Source: Frateuria terrea
GTDB taxonomy: Bacteria; Pseudomonadota; Gammaproteobacteria; Xanthomonadales; Rhodanobacteraceae
Direction: 5' to 3'
Length of the DNA: 64,000 nt
NCBI RefSeq assembly: GCF_900115705.1
Contig: NZ_FOXL01000002.1
Coordinates: 372,001-436,000 of the forward strand
Below, piece after piece: positions 35,271 through 45,026 of the stretch (within the stretch, counting starts at the first letter, position 1; every line of letters starts with the position of its first letter). The position numbers and the translations under genes were made by a program. Under the pieces are notes generated by a model. It worked only from the letters and a program-made list of their open reading frames with translations, had not been told where the DNA came from and searched no databases.

Positions 35271-35459
35271 GGCGCAACTCCGAGGCACGAAATGAGCCTC
35301 CTTCCGGATGCAAGGCCGCCGGCTGGCGGGTTCCATGCCGGAGCCGGGCGATCCATGCAGGCCCATGCCAGCGGGCTTTTCCATTTTGCGCTTTCCAGCC
35401 GCTTGAGAAAGCGCCCATCGCCCTGATTGCTTGCAAGGCCGACACTTCCTCCACAGGCC

Positions 35460-36215
35460 ATGCTCGACAAAATCAGGAACTGGCGCGTGCGCCGCATCGT
35501 CGCCCGCCACCCGATCGCCGAACCACTGTGGCAGGAAGCGCTCAGCCGATGCGCCCCGGCACGCCGGCTGGGCGCTTCCGACCAGGCCGCGCTACGCGTG
35601 CTGGCCACGTTGTTCCTGGACCGCAAGTCGATCGAGCCGGTCCAGGGACTGGAACTCGACGATGCCGACTGCGTCCTGCTCGCGGCCCACGCATGCATCC
35701 CCATCCTGAAACTGGGCCTGGCCTGGTACGACGGCTGGCACAGCGTCATCGTCTACCCGGACGCCTTCATCCCAAGACGCACGCACACCGACGCGGCAGG
35801 CGTGGTTCACCAGACCAGCACCGTGATGGCTGGCGAGGCGTGGGGTCGCGGTCCGGTGATCCTGTCGTGGGCGAACGTGCTGGATGCGGGGCGGAAACCC
35901 GGCCACAACGTGGTCATTCATGAAATGGCGCACAAGCTCGACATGCTCAACGGCGACGCCAACGGCTTCCCGCCCCTGCACCGCCGCATGGACCGCCGCG
36001 TCTGGACGCAAGTGTTCTCCGGCGCGTGGGACCACCTGCGCGATGACCACCGCAACGGGCTATCCCTGCCGATCGACCCCTACGGCCTGGAAAGCCCGGC
36101 CGAATTCTTCGCGGTAGTCAGTGAGCAGTTCTTCGAGGAGCCGGCCGCTCTGCGCGAGCACCTGCCCGAGGTCTATCGCCAGCTCGAGCAGTTTTACCGG
36201 CAGCACCCGTACTGA
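35460..36215 (+). CDS. mtfA: MtfA-type (M90) metallopeptidase
   Basis: A 251-residue zinc peptidase of the MtfA/M90 family. The HExxH motif is HEMAHKLD (His154, Glu155, His158), preceded by MAGEAWGRGPVILSW and followed by ESPAEFFAVVSEQFFE, which carries the third-ligand region. In E. coli MtfA binds the repressor Mlc and modulates sugar uptake; whether that applies here is unknown. ATG 35460 begins the conserved MLDKIRNWRVRR. The gene ends before a convergent TonB-like gene. Confidence 0.93.
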   Translation: MLDKIRNWRVRRIVARHPIAEPLWQEALSRCAPARRLGASDQAALRVLATLFLDRKSIEPVQGLELDDADCVLLAAHACIPILKLGLAWYDGWHSVIVYPDAFIPRRTHTDAAGVVHQTSTVMAGEAWGRGPVILSWANVLDAGRKPGHNVVIHEMAHKLDMLNGDANGFPPLHRRMDRRVWTQVFSGAWDHLRDDHRNGLSLPIDPYGLESPAEFFAVVSEQFFEEPAALREHLPEVYRQLEQFYRQHPY

Positions 36216-36251
36216 TCAGTCACCACCGGCTTTATGCGACGCCCGCTCGCC

Positions 36252-37055
36252 TCAACCGGGCGGCAGTACGAACGGGCTGTCTACCGCCACCGCCTCGGCG
36301 GGCGCCGATGCGGACACGCTGCGACTGTCCGGTGGATCCCGATGGATGGCATGCCAGGCCCTCTTGAGGAGGCGGGTGTTGTCGAAGTCCGACGCTCCGT
36401 CTTCCATCGAGAAAACGTACGGGACACGCATGCGCGTGGCGACGGCGTTGCCATCGACCAACAAGGGCAGGCTCCTGCTCGCGCGCAGCGCTTGCCTGAT
36501 GGCCTGTTCGAAAGCCTCCTTGTGTTCGGCCGCCTTCCCGAACGCTTTCAGCACCCGAATCTGGTCGATCGACCCGTCCGGCTCGACCACGTACTCCACG
36601 GCGAGCACCCCCGTCACGTCCTGACGCATCATGGGTACGGGGTACGTTACCGCGACGGGTTGCCGCATAAACGGGCCGTTCGACCCGTAGCGCAAGGCGA
36701 CATCCACGTGACCGTCGCCGTGTTCGACGAACTGCAGCGTTCCCCTGGCCCAGGTGCGGCCCGTCACCGCTATGCCTGCGATCCTGAGCGGCCGGAACCT
36801 CCACTTCAAGGTCGCCTGTTCCACCGTCCGGGCCAACGCTTCGGGCAAAGGCAGGTAGCTGGGGCCTTCGGGGACCAGGCGACCATCGCTGGTGGCCTCC
36901 ACGACAGGCACGGGATCCATGACCTTGGCCGCCGTGACCTGTCCGGCCGTATTGACGTCCAACTGCAGCGTGACGGGCCGCTCCTGCACCCGGTCAGCTG
37001 CAAAGGCAACGGGCATGACCATCCACGCCCAAACAAGCAGGACCGATCGACGCAT
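36252..37055 (-). CDS. TonB C-terminal-like secreted protein
   Basis: A 267-residue protein with a signal sequence (LLVWAWMVMPVAFAA). Two TonB-like segments are seen: an N-terminal one (about 30-110, WRFRPLRIAGIAVTG) and a C-terminal one (about 130-215) with TGVLAVEYVVEPDGSIDQIR and IRQALRASR, the usual energy-transducer C-domain pattern. It lacks the N-terminal membrane anchor and proline-rich neck of true TonB, so it is probably a periplasmic relative of unknown partner. Confidence 0.75.
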   Translation of the reverse strand: MRRSVLLVWAWMVMPVAFAADRVQERPVTLQLDVNTAGQVTAAKVMDPVPVVEATSDGRLVPEGPSYLPLPEALARTVEQATLKWRFRPLRIAGIAVTGRTWARGTLQFVEHGDGHVDVALRYGSNGPFMRQPVAVTYPVPMMRQDVTGVLAVEYVVEPDGSIDQIRVLKAFGKAAEHKEAFEQAIRQALRASRSLPLLVDGNAVATRMRVPYVFSMEDGASDFDNTRLLKRAWHAIHRDPPDSRSVSASAPAEAVAVDSPFVLPPG

Positions 37056-37318
37056 GGTTTCCCCCAGGAAATGACGAGGCCGGATAGCAGAGCCGGCGAC
37101 AGCATACCCAAGGAGGACTGGCCGATTCCGTCCGCCCCGCCGATCATCACCTTTTGCTTCACTCTTCCCACACGATCCGACGCGCACGTTGCCGCCGCGT
37201 CGTCGCCGCGCACCCGGCGCCAGCATCCCAGCCCGGGCGACCGCAAGCACCAGCCCTCGCCCTCGCAAGAAAGGACCCCCGACCTCGCTGGTTCCACCCG
37301 CCGCAGGAGGCTTTCGGT

Positions 37319-37798
37319 ATGAACACCCGTCACCCTGGAACGTTCTGCCTCGCGTCGTTGTTGTCCTGCGCAGCAGCCTTGTCCTCGACGGCGCGGGCCG
37401 ATACCGACGCATGCACGGTATTGACCCAGGCCCAGGTCGGTGCCGCCACAGGCGTCCCCGTATCCGCGGGTAAGCACGTCACGCCCACCTTCGTCAAAAC
37501 CTGCACATGGACTGCATCGGGCAGCTCGGACGTGAAATTCGTGACGCTCTACCTGCAGACGGCCGCGGCGTACGACGGTGGCAAGCAGATGGCGCGCGAG
37601 ATGGCCGCCGCGGGCGCCACGATGACGCCTGCCGCCGTAGGCGACGATGGCTACTACTTCGTCGCCGGAAGCCAGGTCGGCCTGCTGGTCAAGAAGGGCG
37701 ACATCTCGTTCAAGGTGACGGTGTATGCAACGCTTCCCGTGGCCCGGAAGGAGGCCATGGAGCTGACCCTGGCGCAGGCAGCCCTGGCCAAGCTTTGA
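37319..37798 (+). CDS. Small secreted protein of unknown function
   Basis: A 159-residue protein with a signal sequence (TFCLASLLSCAAALSSTARA). The mature part begins DACTVLTQAQVGAATGV, the pattern of small periplasmic proteins of the DUF3558-like type, with an isolated Cys pair (Cys32 and Cys62) likely to be disulphide-bonded. Contains GYYFVAGSQVGLLVKKGDI. Strong AGGAGG site about 8 bases before ATG 37319. Function unknown. It is followed by a gap that holds the beta-helix gene terminator. Confidence 0.75.
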   Translation: MNTRHPGTFCLASLLSCAAALSSTARADTDACTVLTQAQVGAATGVPVSAGKHVTPTFVKTCTWTASGSSDVKFVTLYLQTAAAYDGGKQMAREMAAAGATMTPAAVGDDGYYFVAGSQVGLLVKKGDISFKVTVYATLPVARKEAMELTLAQAALAKL

Positions 37799-37890
37799 CG
37801 CGGGGAAAGTCGAGCCCTCGGGCCCGGCCCCGGCTTTTGGCGACAGCACAGGCACTGGGCCCGCCCTCGGCTTCTTGCGCCCTGACAGAC

Positions 37891-37924
37891 GAAAAAGCGC
37901 CGGGGCAGGCTGCTGCCCCGGCGC
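37891..37924 (-). terminator. Rho-independent terminator of the beta-helix gene
   Basis: GCGCCGGGGCA, loop of six, TGCCCCGGCGC: 11-base perfect arms (37897-37924). Read on the minus strand it is followed at once by TTTTT (37892-37896). It lies 49 bases past the stop of the leftward gene at 37973. Confidence 0.88.
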
Positions 37925-37972
37925 CAGGTGCGATCACGCGAGCCAGGCGGCTGCGTTTGGTGCGGTCCGTTG

Positions 37973-39124
37973 CTATCGCCGCGGCGAGAGCGTGTTGCTG
38001 GACTTGGTGATGGCGTACGCGGTCCTGGCCACCTGGATGTCGCGGTTGGCGCTGCCTCCGGCCCGCGTGGGCGAGACATAGCGGGTGCTGTTGTATTGCA
38101 GCCTGTTGTTGTGGATGTACACATGGTGCGTCCTTGCGCTCATGCGAAGACCCGCCAGGCCGTTGCGCGTGGCGTGGTTGCCGGACATGTTCATGTGGTT
38201 GGCATTGATGGACATGAGCCCGAAGCCATGGTTGCCGGTAAACAGGTTGTTGGCGAAGGTAACGTTGGAAACCCGGTCGTGCATTTCCACGCCGTTGCCG
38301 TGGTTGCCGGAAAAGGTGCTCTTTTCCACCCGCACCGTATCGGCCGGGCCCTGGCTCTGGGGCTCGAAGTCGATGCCCGCTTCCGGCTTGGTGCCGCGGG
38401 TGTTCTTGAACGTGCTGTTGAAGATGTAGACGTGGTGCGCCGGACCGATCGACAGGCCCTGGCGGCGGTTGTGCGAGGAGGTGACGTGGTTGAGGGTCAC
38501 GTAGCTCGAGCGGTCCAGGCGGCGGCCCCTGCCGAGGGCGCCGATCCACATGCCGTCGCCCCAGAACTCGGAAAGCGTGACATCGCGCACCAGCACGTGG
38601 TCCGAGCCGGAGATGTCGATCCCGTAGCCCCACTCGCCGCGGTTGCCCCGGTGGCGTGAGCGGTCGCCGGTGATCTTGCCGCCGACGATCGCGACGTTGG
38701 TGGCGTTGGTGACCTTGACCGCGTAGTAGCGGGTGGCGCCGTTGGGGATCACCCGGAGTTCGGCGTTCGCGGCAAGCTTCAGGCGGGTGTGCGAATGCAG
38801 CCTGAGCGATCTGCGGGCGTTGATCATGTAGCGGCCGGCCGGGACGTAGACCGTGCCGCCGCTGCGCGGAAGCGCGTCGATGGCGTGCTGGATGGCGGCA
38901 GTGTCGTCGTGCTGGCCGTTACCGCGGGCGCCCATGTTCTTGACGTTGATGGTGCGCGAACCGACCGAGATGTGCGGCGTCGCGTCCCACCAGTTGGAAG
39001 CAGCAGCAGGAAGTGCCACGGCAGACAGTGTCAGCGAGACAGCGATGACCAGGGGCTTTGCAAGGAACTTGCGCTTGGTGGTGGCCGGCTTCGCCGCGAA
39101 CTGGTTGTCGTGCTTTTTCGTCAT
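37973..39124 (-). CDS. Exported right-handed parallel beta-helix protein
   Basis: A 383-residue protein with a long N-terminal signal ending near ALPAAAS. It opens with the pectate-lyase-like motif GARGNGQHDDTAAIQHAID, then successive parallel beta-helix coils (SYVTLNHVTSSHNRRQG, HHVYIFNSTFKNT, FANNLFTGNHG, HHVYIHNNRL). Members are polysaccharide lyases, hydrolases or structural proteins; the active site cannot be assigned here, though GIDFEPQSQ and NGVEMHD are possible acidic positions. A rho-independent terminator follows it. Promoter should lie in the 426-bp upstream gap. Confidence 0.85.
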   Translation of the reverse strand: MTKKHDNQFAAKPATTKRKFLAKPLVIAVSLTLSAVALPAAASNWWDATPHISVGSRTINVKNMGARGNGQHDDTAAIQHAIDALPRSGGTVYVPAGRYMINARRSLRLHSHTRLKLAANAELRVIPNGATRYYAVKVTNATNVAIVGGKITGDRSRHRGNRGEWGYGIDISGSDHVLVRDVTLSEFWGDGMWIGALGRGRRLDRSSYVTLNHVTSSHNRRQGLSIGPAHHVYIFNSTFKNTRGTKPEAGIDFEPQSQGPADTVRVEKSTFSGNHGNGVEMHDRVSNVTFANNLFTGNHGFGLMSINANHMNMSGNHATRNGLAGLRMSARTHHVYIHNNRLQYNSTRYVSPTRAGGSANRDIQVARTAYAITKSSNTLSPRR

Positions 39125-39550
39125 CAGGTTTTGACCCTCTCGTCACGTGAAAGTGAGGCCGACCATGCAGGACCTTCACGCGGGCTAACAAGCTCGACCA
39201 TTGGTTCCCGTTCAGGAAGCGGCGTGATCGAGCCGGCGATTTGAGAGGTCGCCGTAACCGTTGCGTTTCATGTGCGCAAACAAGGCGTTAAGAAGCACCG
39301 GTTCGAGCGGACTCGGCTGCGCGTGCAGGCGTGTATATGCGGGCTCTCCCTCGGTCGCAGGAACGTGCGTGCACACCGCCTTGACGCAGCTTTCACGGAA
39401 TCGGCCCGGCCCGGCTTCACTACTCCAATGGGAGGCGCGCGAGCGCCGGACTGCCGAACGTCCTCGCATACACCTCGAACACGGGCATGCGCCGGGCAGC
39501 GCTGCGCCCCAGGGCGCTCGGGCCGGCCGTGGTTTTCGTCAAGCTAGACT
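39125..39550. other. Divergent intergenic region (426 bp)
   Basis: Between the beta-helix gene (leftward) and pyrC (rightward). A minus-strand 85-codon frame (39212-39469) has no recognised homology. I found no riboswitch-like or tRNA-like structure by eye. Confidence 0.4.
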
Positions 39551-40597
39551 ATGCGGATGAGCACCGACGACCTCACCCTGATCCGCCCCGACGACTGGCA
39601 CCTGCACCTGCGCGATGGCGCCCTGCTCGCGGCCGTGCTGCCGCACACCGCCCGCTGCTTCGCACGCGCCATCGTGATGCCGAACCTGAAGCCGCCGGTG
39701 ACCACCGTGGCGCTGGCCCGTGCCTACCGCGAGCGCATCCTCGCCGCGCTGCCGGCGGGCATGACGTTCGAGCCGCTGATGACGCTGTACCTCACCGAGG
39801 CGACGACGCCAGACGACATCGCCGAGGCAAGCGCCAGCGGCTTCGTCCACGCGGTGAAGTACTACCCGGCCGGCGCGACCACCAATGCGGCCAGCGGCGT
39901 TACCGAGCTGCGTCGCTGCTATCCCGTGTTCGAGGCGATGCAGAAGCACAAGCTGCCCCTGCTGATGCATGGCGAGGTCACCGATCCGGAGGTGGACGTG
40001 TTCGACCGCGAACCGGTGTTCGTGGAGCGCCACCTGACCACGCTGCTGCGCGACTTCCCGGCGCTGCGCATGGTGCTCGAGCACATCACCACGCGCGAGG
40101 CGGCGCAGTTCGTGCGCGATGCGCCGGCGCACGTCGGCGCCACCATCACGCCGCAGCACCTGCTGCTGAACCGCAACGCCATCTTCGCCGGCGGCCTGCG
40201 CCCGCACAGCTACTGCCTGCCGGTGCTCAAGCGCGAAACCCATCGCCAGGCGCTGGTCGAGGTGGCCACCAGCGGCGATCCGGGCTTCTTCCTGGGTACC
40301 GACAGTGCGCCGCATCCGCGCCACGCCAAGGAAAGCAGTTGCGGCTGCGCCGGCATCTATTCTGCGCACGCCGCCATCGAGCTTTACGCCGAGGCCTTCG
40401 AAGCCGCCGGTGCACTGGACAAGCTGGAAGCCTTCGCCAGCTTCCACGGTGCCGACTTCTATGGCCTGCCTCGGAACACCGGGACGATCACCCTGCTCAG
40501 GCAGCCGTGGACCGTGCCCGAGGAGGTCGATTTCGGCGGCGTGCCCGGCGTGCCGATGCGTGCAGGCGAAAGCATCGCCTGGCGGTTGGACACGTAA
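39551..40597 (+). CDS. pyrC: Dihydroorotase
   Basis: Converts carbamoyl-aspartate to dihydroorotate in pyrimidine synthesis. The 348-residue length fits the class II (E. coli PyrC) type. Zinc ligands and the carboxylated Lys are visible: [33 protein letters not shown] and VLEHITT, and the catalytic Asp in [15 protein letters not shown]. The first codons MRMSTDDL allow starts at 39551 or 39557. Monocistronic, with a long upstream region. Confidence 0.97.
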   Translation: MRMSTDDLTLIRPDDWHLHLRDGALLAAVLPHTARCFARAIVMPNLKPPVTTVALARAYRERILAALPAGMTFEPLMTLYLTEATTPDDIAEASASGFVHAVKYYPAGATTNAASGVTELRRCYPVFEAMQKHKLPLLMHGEVTDPEVDVFDREPVFVERHLTTLLRDFPALRMVLEHITTREAAQFVRDAPAHVGATITPQHLLLNRNAIFAGGLRPHSYCLPVLKRETHRQALVEVATSGDPGFFLGTDSAPHPRHAKESSCGCAGIYSAHAAIELYAEAFEAAGALDKLEAFASFHGADFYGLPRNTGTITLLRQPWTVPEEVDFGGVPGVPMRAGESIAWRLDT

Positions 40598-40681
40598 CGG
40601 CTTTCCGGATAACCAGGGCCCTGCTCGGCCGCGACCTGCCCACGCCAGCGCGCGGGGCATGGCTCGATAGCGGCGTCCGCC

Positions 40682-41245
40682 CTAATCCCAGATGCCCGGG
40701 TGATGCGCCGGCGCCTGCGGCGTCTGGATGCGCACCAGCCCGTAGTAGCCCCCGAACTCGGCGCTGTCGAAATACACCGTTTCGCCGCCCGGCCGGTTCC
40801 AGTCCGCGCGCATGCTGGCGTAGGTCTGCACCGGCTCGGTGGTGGATACATAACGCGGCTCGGCCCTGCCGAAAGCGTCCTGCAGCGCCGCGAAGTCGCG
40901 GCTGTCGCGAGCCGGCCCATGCGTCCGCACCGACACGCTCGCCACTCGCCCGTCCCGGAGCTGCACCACGGCATCGCTACCGCTCATGTAATCGGGTCGA
41001 TCCGGCAAGGCCACGTTGACGACGACCTGCCCGTTGGCCGGGAGCGAGCCATCGTCCGTGGGACCGGCGGGAAGCTTGAAACAGGTTGTGCGGTCGTCCG
41101 GCAGGTATTCGCCCTGGCGCTCGTCGCACTGGGGCAGCTGCAGTGCCTGACCGATGGAAATACCCGGCAACGCTTCCGCGTGGCAAGCATGGGTCACCCC
41201 CCAGCCGAGGGCGATCGTCACGGCAAGCGCAACAATGCGGTTCAT
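40682..41245 (-). CDS. Hypothetical exported protein
   Basis: A 187-residue protein with a signal sequence (IVALAVTIALGWGVTHACHA). The mature part is beta-rich with two Cys (LPQCDERQGEYLP and TTCFKLPAG), probably disulphide-bonded. No family recognised. Its ATG overlaps the stop of the upstream gene (41242-42135) by 4 bases, so the two are coupled and may work together. Convergent with pyrC. Confidence 0.75.
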   Translation of the reverse strand: MNRIVALAVTIALGWGVTHACHAEALPGISIGQALQLPQCDERQGEYLPDDRTTCFKLPAGPTDDGSLPANGQVVVNVALPDRPDYMSGSDAVVQLRDGRVASVSVRTHGPARDSRDFAALQDAFGRAEPRYVSTTEPVQTYASMRADWNRPGGETVYFDSAEFGGYYGLVRIQTPQAPAHHPGIWD

Positions 41246-42135
41246 GGCCGACGTGCCGAGGCGCCCGAGGCTGCCCGATACCGCCCGTCGTCCCATATCG
41301 CCGGCAACCATGAGTACCGCAGATCACTTCCCGTCGCGGCGGGCAGAGTCATCTCGCTCACGTAGTGACGCAGGGTTTCTCCCAGCGCAGGATCGGGTAC
41401 CGCATCGAGCAACCAGGCATGCGCCACCGAACCGTCCGGCCGGAAGACCAGCAGGTAGTCGGCAAAGCCCGAATGCACGGCGAAGCGTCCGTGCGGCGTG
41501 ACCACCGGTCGCTCTTTCGGCCTGGGCTTGGGGGCCTTACCGCCGAAGTGGCTGTCGGTGCCCGCACGGATGCCAGCGTCGTGCTGCGCGATGAAGCTGG
41601 CCACGTCCGGCATCACTTCTGGAATGCTCGAACGTCCCAGCTTGTCGAGGATCCGCTGCACCAGTTCGGCCGTGTAACCCTCGGACGGACGCTCGCCATC
41701 CGGCAACTGCATGGCGTAGTGGGCGAAGACCTGCGCCCAGACCATGGCTTCGCGATACTTGCGGGTGGCCAGCTTGATCTCGGCCATCTTGGCCATCGCG
41801 AGCAGGCTGCCGCGCAGCGCCGCGTTGCCCAGGTACAGCGTCGCCTTGTCCAGGTCCTGGGCCACCAGGGCACCGGAGGCATGCGAGCCCATCTCATATA
41901 ACGATCCGAGCAGGTACAGCTCGCCCTGATCGTCGTTCTGCGCATTCCCTTCGAGCTCCGCAAGCGTCTGCTGCCGTACGGCCAACGGCTGCTGTGGATC
42001 GAGAATGACCGACCATGCCTTGGTGGAGTCGTCGTGGGCGGGAGTGGCGCCCATCGCCGGTGCGGCAAGCCCCATTGCCATCATCACGCACGCCAACGCG
42101 CCCACGTGGCCAAGCCGAAACCCTGCACGAGACAT
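41242..42135 (-). CDS. Exported Sel1/TPR-like protein
   Basis: A 297-residue protein with a signal sequence (VGALACVMMAMGLAAPAMG). Residues 40-150 are helical repeats of the Sel1/TPR type (GELYLLGSLYEMGSHASGA, LAMAKMAEIKLATRKYREA). The C-terminal domain (about 205-290) resembles the TonB-like fold of the secreted protein at 36252: FAVHSGFADYLLVFRPDGSV and LRHYVSEMTL. ATG 42135 is chosen because AAGGAG lies 8 bases upstream; an ATG at 42156 would include that site. Overlaps the next gene by ATGA. Confidence 0.7.
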   Translation of the reverse strand: MSRAGFRLGHVGALACVMMAMGLAAPAMGATPAHDDSTKAWSVILDPQQPLAVRQQTLAELEGNAQNDDQGELYLLGSLYEMGSHASGALVAQDLDKATLYLGNAALRGSLLAMAKMAEIKLATRKYREAMVWAQVFAHYAMQLPDGERPSEGYTAELVQRILDKLGRSSIPEVMPDVASFIAQHDAGIRAGTDSHFGGKAPKPRPKERPVVTPHGRFAVHSGFADYLLVFRPDGSVAHAWLLDAVPDPALGETLRHYVSEMTLPAATGSDLRYSWLPAIWDDGRYRAASGASARRP

Positions 42136-42327
42136 GAGGTCTGCTCCTTCAGTCATCAGCCTCGCCGAGCATGCGCCCGACGCGTCTGCTCATCAACTCC
42201 AGAGGTCGACTGGCTTCCTAACGAGTCGGCCGTGTTTCGCATCACGTGAACCAGTGGTGGGTGAACCTGAGCCAGTTGGGTGTGTACTACGCCCGATGCC
42301 ATCCGCTTCCCCCACAGGAGTTGCCCC

Positions 42328-43191
42328 ATGCGTCTGTTGCCACGCGTTTTCCTGATCTGCGCGCTTGCGCTCGCCTCGGGCATGGCCGGCGCCAGTTCGC
42401 CTGGCGCGCACGACCTTCGCGTGATGACCTTCAACGTGCGCTACGGTGAGGCCGACGACGGCATCAACGCCTGGCCCAAGCGTCGTGACCTGATGGTGCA
42501 GGTCATCAGGCAGGAACATCCCGACATCCTGGGTACGCAGGAACTGCTCTCGCCACAGGGCGACTACCTGCAACGGCACCTCCCCGGCTATACCTGGTTC
42601 GGCATGGGCCGCAACGGCAACGAGATCGACAGGAACGACAACGAGCACATGGGCGTCTTCTACGACAAGGCGCGCCTGGAGGTGCTCCAGTCCGGCAACT
42701 TCTGGCTGTCGGACACGCCGGACAAGCCGGGCAGCATCGGGCCAGGCCTGTTGATGCCGCGCATGGTCACCTGGGCGAAATTCCGGGACCGGCGCAGCGG
42801 CAAGCAGTTCTACTACTACGACACGCATTTCCCCTATCGCGACGGCAAGGAAGCCGAGGCGACCCGCGAGCGATGCGCCGAGCAAATCCGGCAGCGCCTG
42901 GCCGGGCTGCCTGCCTCGGTACCGTTCATCCTGACCGGCGACTTCAACACCACGCCGGACAGCAAGACGCACGCCTCCTTGACCGAAGTCCTGCACGATG
43001 CACGCATCTCGGCGCCGCGGCGCGAAGGCCCGGAAGGCACCTTCCACAACTTTACCGGCCATGCGACCCATCGCATCGACTGGATCCTCTACCGTGGCGT
43101 GAAAGCCGACGACGTGCGCACGATCACCACGCACGACGGCAAGGTCTACCCGTCGGACCATTTCCCGGTCGTCGCCGACTTCAGCTGGTAG
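42328..43191 (+). CDS. Endonuclease/exonuclease/phosphatase-family enzyme, exported
   Basis: A 287-residue protein with a signal sequence (VFLICALALASGMAGA). The EEP fold is complete: VMTFNVRYGE, ILGTQELLS (metal Glu), YYYDTHFPYRDGKE, ILTGDFNTTP and the final SDHFPVVADFSW with Asp-His. Family members cleave nucleic acids or phospholipid-type phosphodiesters, and bacterial secreted ones are often linked to sugar or phosphate scavenging. AGGAG precedes ATG 42328. A decayed copy of the end of such a gene lies about 1.6 kb downstream. Confidence 0.9.
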   Translation: MRLLPRVFLICALALASGMAGASSPGAHDLRVMTFNVRYGEADDGINAWPKRRDLMVQVIRQEHPDILGTQELLSPQGDYLQRHLPGYTWFGMGRNGNEIDRNDNEHMGVFYDKARLEVLQSGNFWLSDTPDKPGSIGPGLLMPRMVTWAKFRDRRSGKQFYYYDTHFPYRDGKEAEATRERCAEQIRQRLAGLPASVPFILTGDFNTTPDSKTHASLTEVLHDARISAPRREGPEGTFHNFTGHATHRIDWILYRGVKADDVRTITTHDGKVYPSDHFPVVADFSW

Positions 43192-43211
43192 CAAGCACGG
43201 ACCAGGCGCTT

Positions 43212-44513
43212 TCAGGTCACGCGTTCCCCGGCCGCCACGCGGGCGGCCAAGATGTCCTGCGGTTCGGGATGGATGGCAAACCGCCATCGTCCCGCCTCCG
43301 AGCGCAATCGCAGCCGCCGGTGCCTGACGAGGTAGTCGATCGCCACGGCGGCCGCCCCGGCGCCCGCCAGCGCACCGACACCCAGAGCCCAGCGTGCGCC
43401 GAAACGATCGACCACCCAACCCACGAACGGCGCGCCGATCGGCGTGCCGCCCATGACCACGGCGATACGCAACGCCAGCACCCGGCCGCGCATGGCGCGT
43501 TCGGTGGTGAGCTGCATCATGGAGTTGCTGGCGGTCATGAAGATGAGCGCCGACAGCCCGACGACGAACAATACCGCGGCAAACAGAAACGGGTTCGGCA
43601 TCACCGCAGCGACCGCCACGGACACGCCGAAGGCCGCCGCGGCCACGGCCATCAGCACCATGCCCGGAAACTGGCGACGTGCCGAAAACAAGGCACCACA
43701 CATGGTGCCGGCGGCCATGGCGGAGGTCAGCAGGCCGTACTGGCCGGCGTCGCCATGGAACACGGTCACCGACATGGTCGAGATGAAGATGGCGAAGTTG
43801 AAGCCGAAGGTACCGAGCAGGAACAGCATCACCAGCACGGCGATCAGGTCGGGTCGCTGTCCCACGTAGCGAAACCCAGCCAACAGGCTGCCGCGCTTGC
43901 GTTCGGGTCGCGGTTCGGTATGCAGTTCGTGCAGGCGCAGGAACCACAGCGACACCATCACGGCACCGTAGGATCCGGCGTTGATCAGGAACAGCCAGCC
44001 CTCGCCCACCGCCGCGATCAAGGCGCCCGCCACCGCGGGACCGACCATCCGCGCGGCGTTGAAGGATGCCGAGTTGAGCGCCACGGCATTGGCCAACACC
44101 TCATCGGTGACCAGGTCCGACACGAATGCCTGCCGGGCAGGCGCGTCGAACGCGGTGACACAGCCCAGCAGCAGGGCAAAACCGTACACCTGCCACAGCT
44201 GCACCGCGCCGAAGATAGTGAGCAGGCCCAGCCCGAGCGCCAGCACGCCGGAGACGCCCTGGGTCCATAGCAGCAGCTTGCGGCGGTCCAGGTGGTCGGC
44301 AGCCAGGCCGGAGAGTGGCAACAGCAGCAGCGGCGGCCCGAACTGCAGCGCCATCACCGTACCCACCGCCGTGGCGTTATGCCGGGTGAGCACGGTAAGC
44401 ACCAGCCAGTCCTGTCCGACGCGCTGCATCCAGGTGCCCACGTTGGAAACCAGCGCACCGGCGGCCCACAGACGGTAGTTGTAGCTCCTGAGCGAATGGA
44501 ACATGCCGTTCAT
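43212..44513 (-). CDS. Major facilitator superfamily exporter (EntS-like)
   Basis: A 433-residue inner-membrane protein with about 12 hydrophobic segments. The first cytoplasmic loop has the MFS motif SGLAADHLDRRKLLLWTQ, and the second half has VVMGGTPIGAPFVGWVVDRFGARWALG. It belongs to the EntS/MFS_3-like exporters that move siderophores or drugs. ATG 44513 (MNGMFHS) or 44504 are both possible. Convergent with the preceding gene by 20 bases. Substrate unknown. Confidence 0.9.
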   Translation of the reverse strand: MNGMFHSLRSYNYRLWAAGALVSNVGTWMQRVGQDWLVLTVLTRHNATAVGTVMALQFGPPLLLLPLSGLAADHLDRRKLLLWTQGVSGVLALGLGLLTIFGAVQLWQVYGFALLLGCVTAFDAPARQAFVSDLVTDEVLANAVALNSASFNAARMVGPAVAGALIAAVGEGWLFLINAGSYGAVMVSLWFLRLHELHTEPRPERKRGSLLAGFRYVGQRPDLIAVLVMLFLLGTFGFNFAIFISTMSVTVFHGDAGQYGLLTSAMAAGTMCGALFSARRQFPGMVLMAVAAAAFGVSVAVAAVMPNPFLFAAVLFVVGLSALIFMTASNSMMQLTTERAMRGRVLALRIAVVMGGTPIGAPFVGWVVDRFGARWALGVGALAGAGAAAVAIDYLVRHRRLRLRSEAGRWRFAIHPEPQDILAARVAAGERVT

Positions 44514-44773
44514 TGCGTGCCTGACGACTCCATCGAAAACCACAGCGGCAAACACGAGCGGACGCTGAGGCGGGCGCGCCGGGCACCGGCTGCACCTGCC
44601 CGCGACGCTTCAGCTTCGTCGTCCGCATGCGCGCACGAACCATCTGCGCGCCACCGCCAACCGGCCGGATTCGCGCCATTCGCTTGCGAGTGGGATTTGC
44701 GCCGTCTCAACCGGCGCACCTTATCGTGATCGGCCCGAACGAGGCGTGATCGGCCGCAAGCGCGGGGCCTGAA

Positions 44774-44970
44774 CGGCGACGACGTGCCACGATCACCGCG
44801 TACGACGGCAAGGCGTACCCGACCATTCGGCGGTCGCCGATGTCACCTGGAAGAATCGGCACGAAGCGGCGATCCTGGCCAACCAGGCGAGCGCTCCCCT
44901 GCAGGGCAACATGCTGCCCCGTGTCGATGCCTTCATCCAGGCCGGGCACCTTGCCGGCGCGTTGCTCTGA
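44774..44970 (+). pseudogene. Decayed C-terminal fragment of an endonuclease/exonuclease/phosphatase gene
   Basis: Read across frames, this stretch gives DDV, then TITAYDGKAYP, then DHSAVADVTW, matching the C-terminus of the intact gene at 42328 (DDVRTITTHDGKVYPSDHFPVVADFSW, split here). Two single-base shifts are needed, one before the first block and one between the blocks. A further unshifted frame of about 40 codons ends in TGA at 44970 (LANQASAPLQGNMLPRV). No start or ribosome site is seen. The pattern is that of a gene remnant; the rest of 44514-45026 shows no gene. Confidence 0.65.
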
Positions 44971-45026
44971 AGTTGACGGGCGAGATGACAATAATGTTGC
45001 GGATCAGTTGACCGCAGGCTGTTGCG

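Noticed and set aside
39212-39469. 85-codon minus-strand frame
   Set aside because: It has no ribosome site or recognised family; composition is not convincing.
39125-39550. Possible c-di-GMP riboswitch or tRNA in the long gap before pyrC
   Set aside because: I looked for the GEMM core and cloverleaf arms on both strands by eye and saw neither.
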